This document shows positions 48,845-57,640 of a stretch of 64,000 bases of DNA, one piece after another. Below the pieces are notes generated by a model. That model saw only the letters and a program-made list of their open reading frames with translations. It did not search any database and was not told the DNA's origin. The stretch's first letter is position 1. Each line of letters begins with the position of its first letter. The DNA lies in NCBI RefSeq assembly GCF_014284125.1, contig NZ_JACOFX010000013.1, forward strand, positions 62,001 to 126,000. Direction: 5' to 3'. The translations under genes were made by a program, and so were the position numbers. Origin of the DNA: Undibacterium umbellatum. Its GTDB lineage: Bacteria; Pseudomonadota; Gammaproteobacteria; Burkholderiales; Burkholderiaceae_D.

Positions 48845-51800
48845 CTAAACGCTGGTCTTCTTAACCCTGAACCAGGCCGCGTACAATGCCGGCAAGAATA
48901 ACAGTGTCAAGGCAGTTGCAATAATCAGGCCGCCCATGATGGCGACTGCCATCGGGCCCCAGAACACAGAGCGCGACAAAGGTATCATTGCCAATACAGC
49001 TGCTGCAGCCGTCAGGATAATGGGACGGAAACGGCGCACTGCCGATTCCACAATCGCTTCCCATGGTGGCACCCCCTCACCTATATCATGCTCAATTTGG
49101 TCGATCAGAATCACCGAGTTACGGATAATCATACCGAACAGAGCAATCACACCGAGCTGCGCCACAAAACCAAACGGACGTTGCAGTATCAACAAGGCCA
49201 TTGCTGCCCCTGCCACCCCTAAAGGTCCGGTCAAAAAGACCAGCAGCGATCTGGAGAAACTATGCAACTGCAACATCAGCAAGGTGAAGATGATAAAGAT
49301 GACCAATGGCACATTCGCCGCAATCGATTCTTGCGCCTTACCACTGTCCGCCGCAGCACCAGCCAACTCTATCTTATAACCAGGTAAAAGACTGGCCCTG
49401 ATTTCATCCAGCTTTGGTGATACCTGGCTCGAGACCGTTGGGCCTTGTATGCCATCAACCACATCAGATTGCACCGTTACCGCCCACTCGCGCCCCTCAC
49501 GCCAGACGACGCCAGGCTCCCACGCAAGGTTGATACGCGCCACTTGCGACAAGGGCACATATTTGCCGCTAGCTGTTGGTACATTGGCATTTCCCAAAGC
49601 TTCAACGGTAGAACGTTCATCCACTGGCTGACGTACCACGATGTCGATGAGCTTGTTGCCATCACGGAACTGCCCCACGTTAGAACCAGTAAGGATAGTA
49701 TTTGCTGCCCGCATCACAGATTGCGATGTAATACCGAGTGCACGCAATTTATCCTGATCCAGATCGATACGTACCACCTTGACCGATTCGTTCCAGTTAT
49801 CGTTCACACCAACCGTATTGGGATTAGCGCGCATGACTTCTTTGACGCGATCAGCAATTTCCCTGACTTTGCTTACTTCCAGGCCTGTTACACGGAATTG
49901 CACTGGATAAGGAACTGGAGGGCCGTTCGGCAAAAGTTTCACACGACCGCGCACTTCAGGAAAATCTGTCTTGAAAGCCTCAATGATTTTCAAGCGCAAG
50001 GCTGCACGCGCCTTCAGATCCTTAGGCAAGACCACGATTTGCGAAACGTTGGTTTGCGGGAAAATCTGATCCAGTGGCAAGTAGAAACGTGGGCTACCCG
50101 TACCGACATAACTGGTGACACTTTCTACGCCCTCCTGCTTCTGGATGAAGGCTTCAAACTTCATGGCTTGCGCCTCTGTCGCCTTAAAGGAAGACCCCTC
50201 GGGCAACCACAATTCCACCATCAACTCAGGGCGACTGGAATCAGGGAAGAATTGTTGTTCAATAAACTTGAATCCATACACCCCCAGCATAAACACCCCA
50301 AGCGTAATGACGATCGTGGTTTTGCGCCAGGTAACGCACCAGTTCACCAATGCACGGAAGCGGGTATAAAACGGCGTATCAAAAATCTCATGCTCACTCC
50401 CCCCAGAACCTCCATGCGGCTTGACCTTCAGCAGCAGATAGCCCAGATAGGGTGTAAAAATAACCGCCGCGAGCCATGAAATCAGCAAAGCCAGGGCATT
50501 CACCGAGAACATCGAGAAGGTGTATTCACCGGCAGCAGATTTAGCCAGGCCAATTGGCAAGAACCCCGCAGCCGTAATCAGGGTGCCGGTCAGCATAGGC
50601 ATTGCGGTGGAAGTATAGGCGAAGGTCGCTGCATCAAAGCGCGAGAACCCCTCCTCCATTTTCCTGACCATCATTTCTACAGCAATAATCGCGTCATCAA
50701 CCAGCAAACCTAGGGCAATAATCAATGCCCCCAGCGATATCTTGTGCAAATCGATATCTAGTATACGCATGAACAGGAAGGTGATTGCCAACACTAACGG
50801 TATCGTCAAACCAACGACCAGGCCCGGCCAGATATCCAGCCGAAAAGGCTTGGTATGCAAACCCAGTGCCAGAAAACTGACTACCAAGACGATAATCACA
50901 GCCTCTATCAAGGTGCGAATAAATTCTCCAACTGAAGACTTGACGGCATCCGGCTGATTGGTAACTTGTTCCAATGTGATGCCAACTGGCAATTTGGCCT
51001 TGATTGCAGCCACGTCGATTTGCAGACGCTTGCCCAGAGCGATGATGTTCCCACCCTTGTCCATGGAGATACCAAGGCCGACAACTTCTTTGCCGTTGAA
51101 GCGCATTTTGTCTTGAGGAGGGTTTTTATACTCGCGCTTGACCGTTGCAAAATCGCCGAGACGGAAAGTCGTACCATTGGCGCGCAACTGCAAATTCTCC
51201 AACTCTTTCACTGTCATCAGTGCGCCAGAAATCCTTACTTGCAAATTATCTGTGGAAGTTGTCAAAACACCCGTGGCTTCAACCCCATTCTGCGAATTGA
51301 TTTGCCCGACGATAGTCTCAAAGGGAACACCCAGTTGCGAGAACTTTTTCTGAGAAAACTCAATGTTGATTTTCTCATCCTGCACTCCAAACAACTCAAC
51401 TTTGGATACAGAAGGAATACGCAGGAATTGCTGACGCACAAAGTCTGCATATTCCTTTACTTCTTCATACTTGAATCCATCGCCAGACAAGGCAAAGATG
51501 GAACCATAAGTATCACCAAACTCATCATTGAAAAACGGGCCTACGACGCCAGGTGGCAAAGTCCCGCGCATGTCGCCGATTTTCTTGCGCACCTGATACC
51601 AGGATTGCGCCGTATCTTTGGGCGGCGTGGACTCACGTAGTTGCAGAATGATTAAAGTCTCACCTGGCTTGGAGTAGCTGCGTATGGTATCTATGTACGG
51701 CGTCTCTTGTAGCTTTTTTTCCAGCTTGTCAGTCACCTGATCAGCCATTTGCAGAGCCGTAGCGCCTGGCCATATAGCCCGCACGACCATTGCACGAAAC

Positions 51801-51943
51801 GTAAATGGTGGATCCTCATCCTGCCCCAGCTTGCTATAACTCAGTATGCCACCCAACAAAAGTACCACCATCAGATAGCGCGTCAGCGGGATGTGCTCCA
51901 GCGCCCATCTGGATAAATTGAACCCACGTGAAGAATCGCTCAT
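48845..51943 (-). CDS. RND-family efflux permease
   Basis: A 1032-residue inner-membrane proton-driven pump of the AcrB/MdtB superfamily. Twelve membrane helices and two large periplasmic loops are seen. The helix 4 proton-relay motif is ALGLLVDDAIIAVEMMVRKMEE, with GDFATVKREY in the pore region and IILTAAAAVLAMIPLSRSVFWGPMA in the second half. Substrates may be drugs, dyes or solvents and cannot be told. The adaptor gene lies just upstream and overlaps by four bases. No outer-membrane channel gene is adjacent, so a distant TolC-like protein is needed. Confidence 0.95.
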   Translation of the reverse strand: MSDSSRGFNLSRWALEHIPLTRYLMVVLLLGGILSYSKLGQDEDPPFTFRAMVVRAIWPGATALQMADQVTDKLEKKLQETPYIDTIRSYSKPGETLIILQLRESTPPKDTAQSWYQVRKKIGDMRGTLPPGVVGPFFNDEFGDTYGSIFALSGDGFKYEEVKEYADFVRQQFLRIPSVSKVELFGVQDEKINIEFSQKKFSQLGVPFETIVGQINSQNGVEATGVLTTSTDNLQVRISGALMTVKELENLQLRANGTTFRLGDFATVKREYKNPPQDKMRFNGKEVVGLGISMDKGGNIIALGKRLQIDVAAIKAKLPVGITLEQVTNQPDAVKSSVGEFIRTLIEAVIIVLVVSFLALGLHTKPFRLDIWPGLVVGLTIPLVLAITFLFMRILDIDLHKISLGALIIALGLLVDDAIIAVEMMVRKMEEGFSRFDAATFAYTSTAMPMLTGTLITAAGFLPIGLAKSAAGEYTFSMFSVNALALLISWLAAVIFTPYLGYLLLKVKPHGGSGGSEHEIFDTPFYTRFRALVNWCVTWRKTTIVITLGVFMLGVYGFKFIEQQFFPDSSRPELMVELWLPEGSSFKATEAQAMKFEAFIQKQEGVESVTSYVGTGSPRFYLPLDQIFPQTNVSQIVVLPKDLKARAALRLKIIEAFKTDFPEVRGRVKLLPNGPPVPYPVQFRVTGLEVSKVREIADRVKEVMRANPNTVGVNDNWNESVKVVRIDLDQDKLRALGITSQSVMRAANTILTGSNVGQFRDGNKLIDIVVRQPVDERSTVEALGNANVPTASGKYVPLSQVARINLAWEPGVVWREGREWAVTVQSDVVDGIQGPTVSSQVSPKLDEIRASLLPGYKIELAGAAADSGKAQESIAANVPLVIFIIFTLLMLQLHSFSRSLLVFLTGPLGVAGAAMALLILQRPFGFVAQLGVIALFGMIIRNSVILIDQIEHDIGEGVPPWEAIVESAVRRFRPIILTAAAAVLAMIPLSRSVFWGPMAVAIMGGLIIATALTLLFLPALYAAWFRVKKTSV

Positions 51944-53124
51944 TTGGCCGCTCCTGCGACCGCTGCCGGGGCAGCATTGCTTGCTGCCACAGTCTTGGCC
52001 GGGGCCGCCTCAACACCAAGAATAGTGACTTTCTGGCCGTTTTTCAGCAGGTTGGCTCCAGCGGTCACTACCACCTGACCGGGCTTGACACCTCCAGCCA
52101 GCAAAGCTTCTTCCCCATAAGAACCGGCAACTTGCACAGGCACCAGCCTGACTACTCCAGATTCAACCACCCAGACTGAAGACGCATTTTTTTCCTGAAA
52201 CAAGGCAGTCAAAGGCACCTTGATTGCATTATTAGGATTTTTTGCATTGAAGCTGACATAAGCTGTCATGCCGAGTTGCACATCCTTATTATCACCAGCA
52301 ATGCTCACCTTGGCTGTGTAAGTGCGCGTCACAGCATCGGCTATTGGTGACAATTCACGCAATTTTCCAGGCATGGATTGACCAGGATTGGCCCACAAGC
52401 GCACATTGACATCCGTCATCTGACGAATGGAATTAACTTTATCTTCAGGAATGCCGACCACAACGTCCATGGCCCCCATTTGCGCCACCCGTACTACTGA
52501 TGTGCCAGCCGCGACCACCTGGCCTACCTCTGCATCAATGCCTGTGACGACACCATCGACATCGGCCACCAGACTGGTGTATGACGACTGGTTGGACTGG
52601 TTTTTATAAGCAGCCAGTGCCTGTTCGTAAGTAGATTGCGCCGCCTTGGCTGCCACTTCTTTGCCATCCAGCACTGCTGCAGCGACAAAATTCTTGGAAC
52701 GCAATTCTTGATAACGTTTCAGCTCTGCCCTGGCTAAATCACGATTGCTCTCGGCTGCGGTCAAACCTGCCTTGGCCTGGACTTGCGCCAGCGCCAGGTC
52801 TTGCGGATCAAGCTGCATCAATACCTGACCGCGCTTGACCATGCTACCTGTATCTACCTTGCGCGCGACAATTTTGCCAGGAACACGAAAACCCAGGCGC
52901 GACTCTACACGTGGACGTACCTCACCAGGCAGTTCAGCATTGATATCTACATTGCTGCTTGCCAGGGTAATCGTTCTGACGGGACGGATATCCTCAGTTT
53001 TCTCAGCAGGCTTGGAACAAGCGAGCAATAGTGTCGCAGAAGCAAGGATGAAGGCGAATGGAACAGCGCGCCTTCCAGCAAACTGCCTCGCTTGAGGATG
53101 GATGGTAGTTTCTGGTGTTAACAC
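51940..53124 (-). CDS. RND efflux periplasmic adaptor (membrane fusion protein), lipoprotein
   Basis: 394 residues from GTG 53124, with AAAGGA about 9 bases upstream. The signal peptide ends in a lipobox (ATLLLACSKP), so it should be lipid-anchored. The adaptor core is complete: barrel-sandwich halves (RLGFRVPGKIVARKVDTGSMVKRGQVLMQLD and SLVADVDGVVTGIDAEVGQVV), a helical hairpin between them, and beta-barrel and membrane-proximal domains. It links the permease to an outer-membrane channel. It is the first gene of the operon, controlled by the operator-flanked promoter above it. Confidence 0.95.
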   Translation of the reverse strand: MLTPETTIHPQARQFAGRRAVPFAFILASATLLLACSKPAEKTEDIRPVRTITLASSNVDINAELPGEVRPRVESRLGFRVPGKIVARKVDTGSMVKRGQVLMQLDPQDLALAQVQAKAGLTAAESNRDLARAELKRYQELRSKNFVAAAVLDGKEVAAKAAQSTYEQALAAYKNQSNQSSYTSLVADVDGVVTGIDAEVGQVVAAGTSVVRVAQMGAMDVVVGIPEDKVNSIRQMTDVNVRLWANPGQSMPGKLRELSPIADAVTRTYTAKVSIAGDNKDVQLGMTAYVSFNAKNPNNAIKVPLTALFQEKNASSVWVVESGVVRLVPVQVAGSYGEEALLAGGVKPGQVVVTAGANLLKNGQKVTILGVEAAPAKTVAASNAAPAAVAGAAK

Positions 53125-53240
53125 AGGAGTTTTCCTTTACTATGCAGGCTTTCCGGGCCGGAACAAAACGGGTAAGAGCTAAAATATGAGCCAGTTTTTT
53201 ATTAATTTTTTATATTGACTACATGCTACTATCAAATAAC

Positions 53241-53304
53241 TGACTTTGCGGTTAGTAATTATAGTTAAGCATCTTGTTTTTGCCAATGACTTTTCGGTCA
53301 TTAA
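53241..53304 (-). promoter_or_regulatory. RND promoter bracketed by two near-identical operators
   Basis: On the minus strand TTGGCA (53286-53281), 17 bases, then TATAAT (53263-53258) form a near-consensus sigma-70 promoter for the adaptor gene. TGACTTTGCGGTTAGTAA (53241-53258) overlaps the first base of the -10 position and TGACTTTTCGGTCATTAA (53287-53304) abuts the -35. The second contains the perfect palindrome AATGAC-N6-GTCATT. The look is that of a TetR/AcrR-type site. The second site also lies 28 bases above hpnC. No regulator gene is adjacent. Confidence 0.8.
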
Positions 53305-53331
53305 GATTTTTCATGGAATTTAACTCTACAA

Positions 53332-54141
53332 ATGTCGGTCGACCATTACGAAAATTTCCCTGTTGCCTCGCTCTTGCTTCCTGCCAGGCTCAGACCAGCA
53401 GTAAAAACTATCTATGCATTTGCCCGCAGTGCAGATGATATTGCAGATGAAGGCGATGCAAACCCGGAACAAAGACTTAGGCAATTAGCTGAATATGAAC
53501 ATGAACTCGACCGCATAGAAAAAAATACTAGCAGCGAATCACAACTATTCAAGGCACTTGCTGCCATCATCAGCAAATATGACCTGCCTATACAGTGTTT
53601 TCGCGATTTACTGTCCGCATTCAAGCAGGATGTTGTTACTACCAGATACGCTGACTTCCCAGACCTTCTTGATTACTGCGCACGCTCTGCCAATCCGGTG
53701 GGCAAGCTGATGCTGCACCTGTACGGAGAAGCCAGCGCAAAAAATTTGCAGGATTCAGATGCCATTTGCAGCGCACTACAACTGATTAACTTTTGGCAAG
53801 ATGTCGCCATAGACTGGCAAAAACAAAGAATTTACTTGCCTCTCGATGACTTGAACCGTTTTGGCATAAGCGAACAACACATATCCAGCGGCATGCAAAA
53901 TGACGACTGGCGCAATATGATGCGCTTTCAGGTCGCGCGCGCGCGAAATCTGATGCTGTCAGGTAGTGACCTGTCCACCCGACTGCCTGGCAGGCTGGGA
54001 TGGGAATTGCGTCTTGTGGTCCAGGGCGGACTGCGCATCCTCGAAAAAATCGAGGTCGTCGATGGCAATGTATTTCAGCACAGACCCAAGCTAGGGAAAA
54101 CAGACTGGCTCAAGATTGCCTGGCGCGCTACTCGCATGTAA
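53332..54141 (+). CDS. hpnC: Hydroxysqualene synthase HpnC
   Basis: HpnC converts presqualene diphosphate to hydroxysqualene, the middle step of the bacterial HpnCDE route to squalene. 269 residues. The first aspartate motif is RSADDIADEGD and the second NFWQDVAIDWQKQRIYLP, both expected for head-to-head prenyl synthases; HYENFPVASLLLPARLRPAVKTIYAFAR is typical of HpnC. ATG 53332 follows the shared regulatory region with the RND operon. HpnD and HpnE are 2.7 kb downstream rather than adjacent. Confidence 0.95.
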   Translation: MSVDHYENFPVASLLLPARLRPAVKTIYAFARSADDIADEGDANPEQRLRQLAEYEHELDRIEKNTSSESQLFKALAAIISKYDLPIQCFRDLLSAFKQDVVTTRYADFPDLLDYCARSANPVGKLMLHLYGEASAKNLQDSDAICSALQLINFWQDVAIDWQKQRIYLPLDDLNRFGISEQHISSGMQNDDWRNMMRFQVARARNLMLSGSDLSTRLPGRLGWELRLVVQGGLRILEKIEVVDGNVFQHRPKLGKTDWLKIAWRATRM

Positions 54142-54352
54142 TTACAAACCACTCTAAAACCGGGCAAACGATTGCTAACGTCATACAGTGTTAAAAAGCC
54201 GCTGGAATCTTTAAATCATTCCTGTTTTCGACCAATAGCAATAGGAGATATGCAGGAATGAACTTAAAATCAATCTCTCAATTACGTTAAACAAGCTAGG
54301 CCCGACACAACGCTGATCAGAGAACGGACCTGCGATGAATTCTGGAGTCTGA

Positions 54353-54601
54353 ATGCAAACTTGTATATGTCGTTGCACGTTCCTACTATCTTTATTGTCA
54401 CTGAGCGGCTGCACCGTGATTGCGATAGCTGATGCTGCTGTTTCAACAACTGTCAAAGTCGGCAGTGCCGTAGTGGGAACCGCAGTCGATGTCACCCGTG
54501 CAGGTGTGCGGGCTGTTACCAGCAGTGACAGCGAGGACCACAGTGACAAAGCAGACAACAGCAACGATGGCGACTCAAGCAACAGCAATCACAACAAGTA
54601 A
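54353..54601 (+). CDS. Small lipoprotein of unknown function
   Basis: 82 residues. The signal peptide MQTCICRCTFLLSLLSLSGC ends in a lipobox with Cys at position 20. TVIAIADAAVSTTVKVGSA and VVGTAVDVTRAGVRAV follow, a hydrophobic Ala/Val/Thr-rich repeat-like helix, then a Ser/Asp/Asn-rich polar tail (SDSEDHSDKADNSNDGDSSN). Lipoproteins with this A/V/T helix plus polar tail are common in proteobacteria, but no function is assigned. It ends 34 bases before the M24 gene. 54142-54352 upstream is non-coding. Confidence 0.75.
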   Translation: MQTCICRCTFLLSLLSLSGCTVIAIADAAVSTTVKVGSAVVGTAVDVTRAGVRAVTSSDSEDHSDKADNSNDGDSSNSNHNK

Positions 54602-54635
54602 ACCCTGCATTTTGTACGTTAGCCCACTCAATATC

Positions 54636-55340
54636 ATGCCAACAGCATTGCAAATTGCCAAGCACAAACAAGTGCAGAACGCTGCCAAGACAGTACTGGC
54701 GCGCCTGGCAAGCATGATCACCGACCATGATACCGAGCAAAGCATTGCAGAAAAAGCCTATGCCATGCTTTGCGAATCGGGTTATCGCGATACCTGGTAT
54801 CACCAGTGCCCTGCCCTGGTCTTGCTTGGTTCACGTAGTTGCGTCTCCATTTCTGGCAACGACTATCAACCCGGCAAAGAAATGGTCGGAACTTCTAACC
54901 TAATCACCGTCGATTTAAGCCCAAGCCATCAAGAATATTGGGGTGACTGTGCCCGCTCATTTGCTGTAGAAAATGGGAGAGTCACCCTTACTCCGCAGTC
55001 GCTTGAGTTCCGCAATGGACTTTGTTTTCAACAACACCTGCACGCCCAAATGCTGGAAACAGTGACACCAAAAACCACTTTTGGTCAGTTGTTTGACTGG
55101 GCTAATTTGCGCATACGGCAAAATGGTTTCGTGAATCTGGATTACCGCAATAATGTAGGTCATAGCATCGTCACGGATCGCGACGACAGGCAATACATCC
55201 AATCAGATAACAGACTGGAATTAGGTGAAATATCCTTTTTTAGCTTTGAACCCTTCATTCGCCTGAAAGGCGGGAAATGGGGTTTCAAACACGAAGGAAT
55301 TTTTTACTTCAATGAGCAAGGCAAGCTCGAAGAGCTATAA
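54636..55340 (+). CDS. M24 family metallopeptidase
   Basis: A 234-residue pita-bread-fold enzyme. All five metal ligands are visible: Asp93 (ITVDLSP), Asp104 (WGDCARSF), His176 (NNVGHSIV), Glu205 (FSFEPF) and Glu220 (FKHEGIF). It should therefore bind two metal ions and act as an aminopeptidase or X-Pro-type peptidase. It lacks the N-terminal domain of X-Pro peptidases and differs from MetAP in its linking segments. ATG 54636 is used; the frame opens further back inside the lipoprotein gene. Substrate unknown. It ends at a bidirectional terminator. Confidence 0.85.
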   Translation: MPTALQIAKHKQVQNAAKTVLARLASMITDHDTEQSIAEKAYAMLCESGYRDTWYHQCPALVLLGSRSCVSISGNDYQPGKEMVGTSNLITVDLSPSHQEYWGDCARSFAVENGRVTLTPQSLEFRNGLCFQQHLHAQMLETVTPKTTFGQLFDWANLRIRQNGFVNLDYRNNVGHSIVTDRDDRQYIQSDNRLELGEISFFSFEPFIRLKGGKWGFKHEGIFYFNEQGKLEEL

Positions 55341-55380
55341 GCCTGCAAACTTAATGTAAGTTGCTTGTTATTTGAGAATG

Positions 55381-55419
55381 AAAAAGGCTGGGCAGATAAA
55401 TATCTGCCCAGCCTTTTTT
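55381..55419. terminator. Bidirectional rho-independent terminator
   Basis: AAAAAGGCTGGGCAGATA (55381-55398) pairs perfectly with TATCTGCCCAGCCTTTTT (55401-55418), an 18-bp stem ending in T/A runs. It serves the M24 gene (+) and the repeat lipoprotein gene (-). Confidence 0.95.
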
Positions 55420-55435
55420 CTTATACTAACTACAG

Positions 55436-56287
55436 TTAAGTCTTGGCGCAATCGACCACAATATTGGCAGACGCTGCTGGATTAGCGGCATCAACAACAC
55501 CCGTACCGCCAGTCACCTTACAAGTCTGGCCTGTAGGTTGTGTATCCACGGTGACATTGAAAGGCTTACCAGTCAACCAGCTCCAGCCAAACAAATAATT
55601 GCCAGGTGCGCTGACTGCATATTTATCAGCATAGCCATCAACAGTATTCACCAAGGTCAACACTGTTCCTGCAGTCAAACCATTGACCGTAAACTTGACC
55701 GGCACCGCAGGCACGCAAGTGACTACTGACGTCAATGCTGCTGGCAAATTGGCATTACTGGCTGTACCAGTGCCGTTGGCAACCGTACAGTATTGTGAAA
55801 CTGGCGGTAAGCCGACCGAAATTGCGTAAGTCGTTCCACTCACAACAAAATCGGTAAACTTAAAGCTGCCATTCGCAGTGACATTAGCTTTGTATAGATT
55901 ATTGTTGAGCAAGATCATGGAAGTACCATCAGTCATGCCTGCAACCGTGCCGCCCAAAGGTACATTTGGCGTACAGGTGACAGCAATATTATTGACAGCA
56001 GCCTCGCCACTCATTTTGCCGCTACCATTTGCGACTGTGCAATTAACAGAATTTGGCTGCTGAGCAACACTAATGGTGTAATTGCCATTACTAGCTACAT
56101 TGAATTGGAAAGTGCCATCTGCATACAATGTCTGAAGATAATTACCTTCATTACGCAAGGTAAGAGTATCGCCACTTCCCAAGCCAGTTACTTTTCCGCC
56201 CACGGTTGTGTAGACATACCCACCGCATCCGGCGAGAACTATGCCTGCGCCAGCTACCATTGCTGCAAATTTCGATTTATTCAAGAT
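55436..56287 (-). CDS. Lipoprotein with three tandem cysteine-bearing beta repeats
   Basis: About 283 residues if TTG 56287 is the start (NKSKFAAMVAGAGIVLAGC, lipid Cys at 20). No ATG precedes the lipobox except an internal one at 56260 that would remove the basic residues. TTG 56314 is another choice. Three repeats of about 80-90 residues follow. Each has a GG-x-V-x-GL-like opening, a G-x-F-x-F-like centre, a C-x-V-(A/T)-(N/G)-G-(S/T)-G block and a closing Val-(T/D)-Cys, giving one likely disulfide per repeat. This beta-sandwich style is frequent in exported proteins of this order. The role is unknown. Confidence 0.75.
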   Translation of the reverse strand: MLNKSKFAAMVAGAGIVLAGCGGYVYTTVGGKVTGLGSGDTLTLRNEGNYLQTLYADGTFQFNVASNGNYTISVAQQPNSVNCTVANGSGKMSGEAAVNNIAVTCTPNVPLGGTVAGMTDGTSMILLNNNLYKANVTANGSFKFTDFVVSGTTYAISVGLPPVSQYCTVANGTGTASNANLPAALTSVVTCVPAVPVKFTVNGLTAGTVLTLVNTVDGYADKYAVSAPGNYLFGWSWLTGKPFNVTVDTQPTGQTCKVTGGTGVVDAANPAASANIVVDCAKT

Positions 56288-56410
56288 ATTCGTCCGGATT
56301 GTTAATTTTTTCAAAAGCAGTGCTCGCTCTAAAGAGGCACAGTATAACGCGCCGCCTATTATACGTTCAGTCCTGACCAAGAAGACAGTTCTTCGTTTCG
56401 ATTACACTAT

Positions 56411-56514
56411 TAGGACTTACGCAAAACCGCCCCAACTGCGTTGCAGCTCCTAGCCGTACTAAAGTACTGTCTTCGTCGCTACGCCTTGTTGGAACAATTT
56501 TGCGTAAGTCCTTA
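56411..56514. mobile_element. 104 bp MITE-like palindromic element, copy 2
   Basis: Perfect terminal inverted repeats AGGACTTACGCAAAA (56412-56426) and TTTTGCGTAAGTCCT (56498-56512). The interior matches copy 1 at 2075-2178, in the same orientation, with about eight differences. Inner CCCAAC/GTTGG replaces CCCAGC/GCTGG of copy 1, so both arms changed together. No clear target duplication remains around this copy. It lies between the repeat lipoprotein and hpnD. Confidence 0.85.
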
Positions 56515-56806
56515 ATATGTTACGGCAAAATCATCCCTTTCCGATGTTTCAGGTCCTCGCAAAATCAGGAAATCTCATTAATTACCCTAATATCACCCTA
56601 ATTTACATAAAATTATGTGTGAATATGTCGCTGAACTGTATCAGTTAATAATAAATTCATATTCTCCATGTAAACTGCGACAAACATCTCTTTAGGTGAG
56701 TCCCTTACTGATAAAAACTGCGCATGATATTTGTGGGCAGTGCCACAGTTTGTTAACATAGCTACTTTTTTGGCTTTCTCTGCCGCCACTTATTACAAAA
56801 TCACGC
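56515..56806. other. AT-rich non-coding region upstream of hpnD
   Basis: 292 bases with no credible gene. It is strongly AT-rich with small direct repeats (ACCCTAAT twice near 56583 and 56594) and should hold the hpnDE promoter. It may be the edge of the segment separating hpnC from hpnD. Nothing else was recognised. Confidence 0.45.
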
Positions 56807-57640
56807 ATGTCTCCAGACGAATATTGCCAGCAAAAAGCTGCACAAAGTGGCTCCAGTTTTTACTATAGTTTCCTGTTTTTGCCCCAAGCCAGAAGGCGGG
56901 CAATTACCGCGCTGTATGCATTTTGCCGTGAAGTCGATGACGTTGTGGATGAAAGCACGGATGATATGGTGGCCCGTAGCAAGCTCGGGTGGTGGCGCAA
57001 GGAAGTCCAGGCCATGCTGGCGAACCAGCCCACACATCCCGTGACGAAGGCTTTGCTGCCGCATATGGCAGATTATCAGCTTGATGGCGCTCACCTGCAG
57101 GCGATTATCGATGGCATGGAAATGGACCTCAACCAGACCCGCTATCTCGACTTCAACGCCCTGCAAAAGTATTGCTGGCATGTCGCTGGCGTCGTCGGTA
57201 TTTTGTCGGCCAGTATTTTTGGCATCACCAATCCGCAAACCCGGGAATTTGCCGAAAAACTGGGACTGGCCTTCCAGATGACCAACATCATCCGCGATGT
57301 CGGTGAAGATGCGCGCAAAGGCAGGATTTACCTGCCCGTGAACGAATTACAGCAATTTAATGTCACTGCGGCCGATATTCTGAATGCACGCCACAGCACG
57401 CAATTTGAGACTCTGATGCAATTCCAGTATGAGCGTGCGCAAAAACTGTATGAAGATGCCTTTGCCCTGCTGCCACCTGAAGACCGCAAGGCACAAAGAA
57501 CAGGCTTGATCATGGCAGCGATCTATCGTGCCCTGCTGGTAGAGATACAACGCGATGGTTTCCATGTACTGAATCAGCGTATCTCGTTGACTCCCATACG
57601 CAAACTCTGGCTGGCCTGGAAAACCTACGTCCGTGGCTAA
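56807..57640 (+). CDS. hpnD: Presqualene diphosphate synthase HpnD
   Basis: HpnD joins two farnesyl diphosphates into presqualene diphosphate. 277 residues with start SPDEYCQQKAAQSGSSFYYSFLFLP, first Asp motif FCREVDDVVDES, YCWHVAGVVG, and second motif NIIRDVGEDARKGRIYLP. It precedes hpnE with an 8-base overlap, so the two are coupled. The substrate comes from the farnesyl diphosphate pool. A squalene-hopene cyclase gene is not in the window. Confidence 0.96.
   Translation: MSPDEYCQQKAAQSGSSFYYSFLFLPQARRRAITALYAFCREVDDVVDESTDDMVARSKLGWWRKEVQAMLANQPTHPVTKALLPHMADYQLDGAHLQAIIDGMEMDLNQTRYLDFNALQKYCWHVAGVVGILSASIFGITNPQTREFAEKLGLAFQMTNIIRDVGEDARKGRIYLPVNELQQFNVTAADILNARHSTQFETLMQFQYERAQKLYEDAFALLPPEDRKAQRTGLIMAAIYRALLVEIQRDGFHVLNQRISLTPIRKLWLAWKTYVRG

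Noticed and set aside
49445-50479. 344-codon plus-strand frame inside the RND permease
   Set aside because: It is antisense to a complete, motif-rich permease gene; the translation is His/Arg/Gln-rich without domain features.
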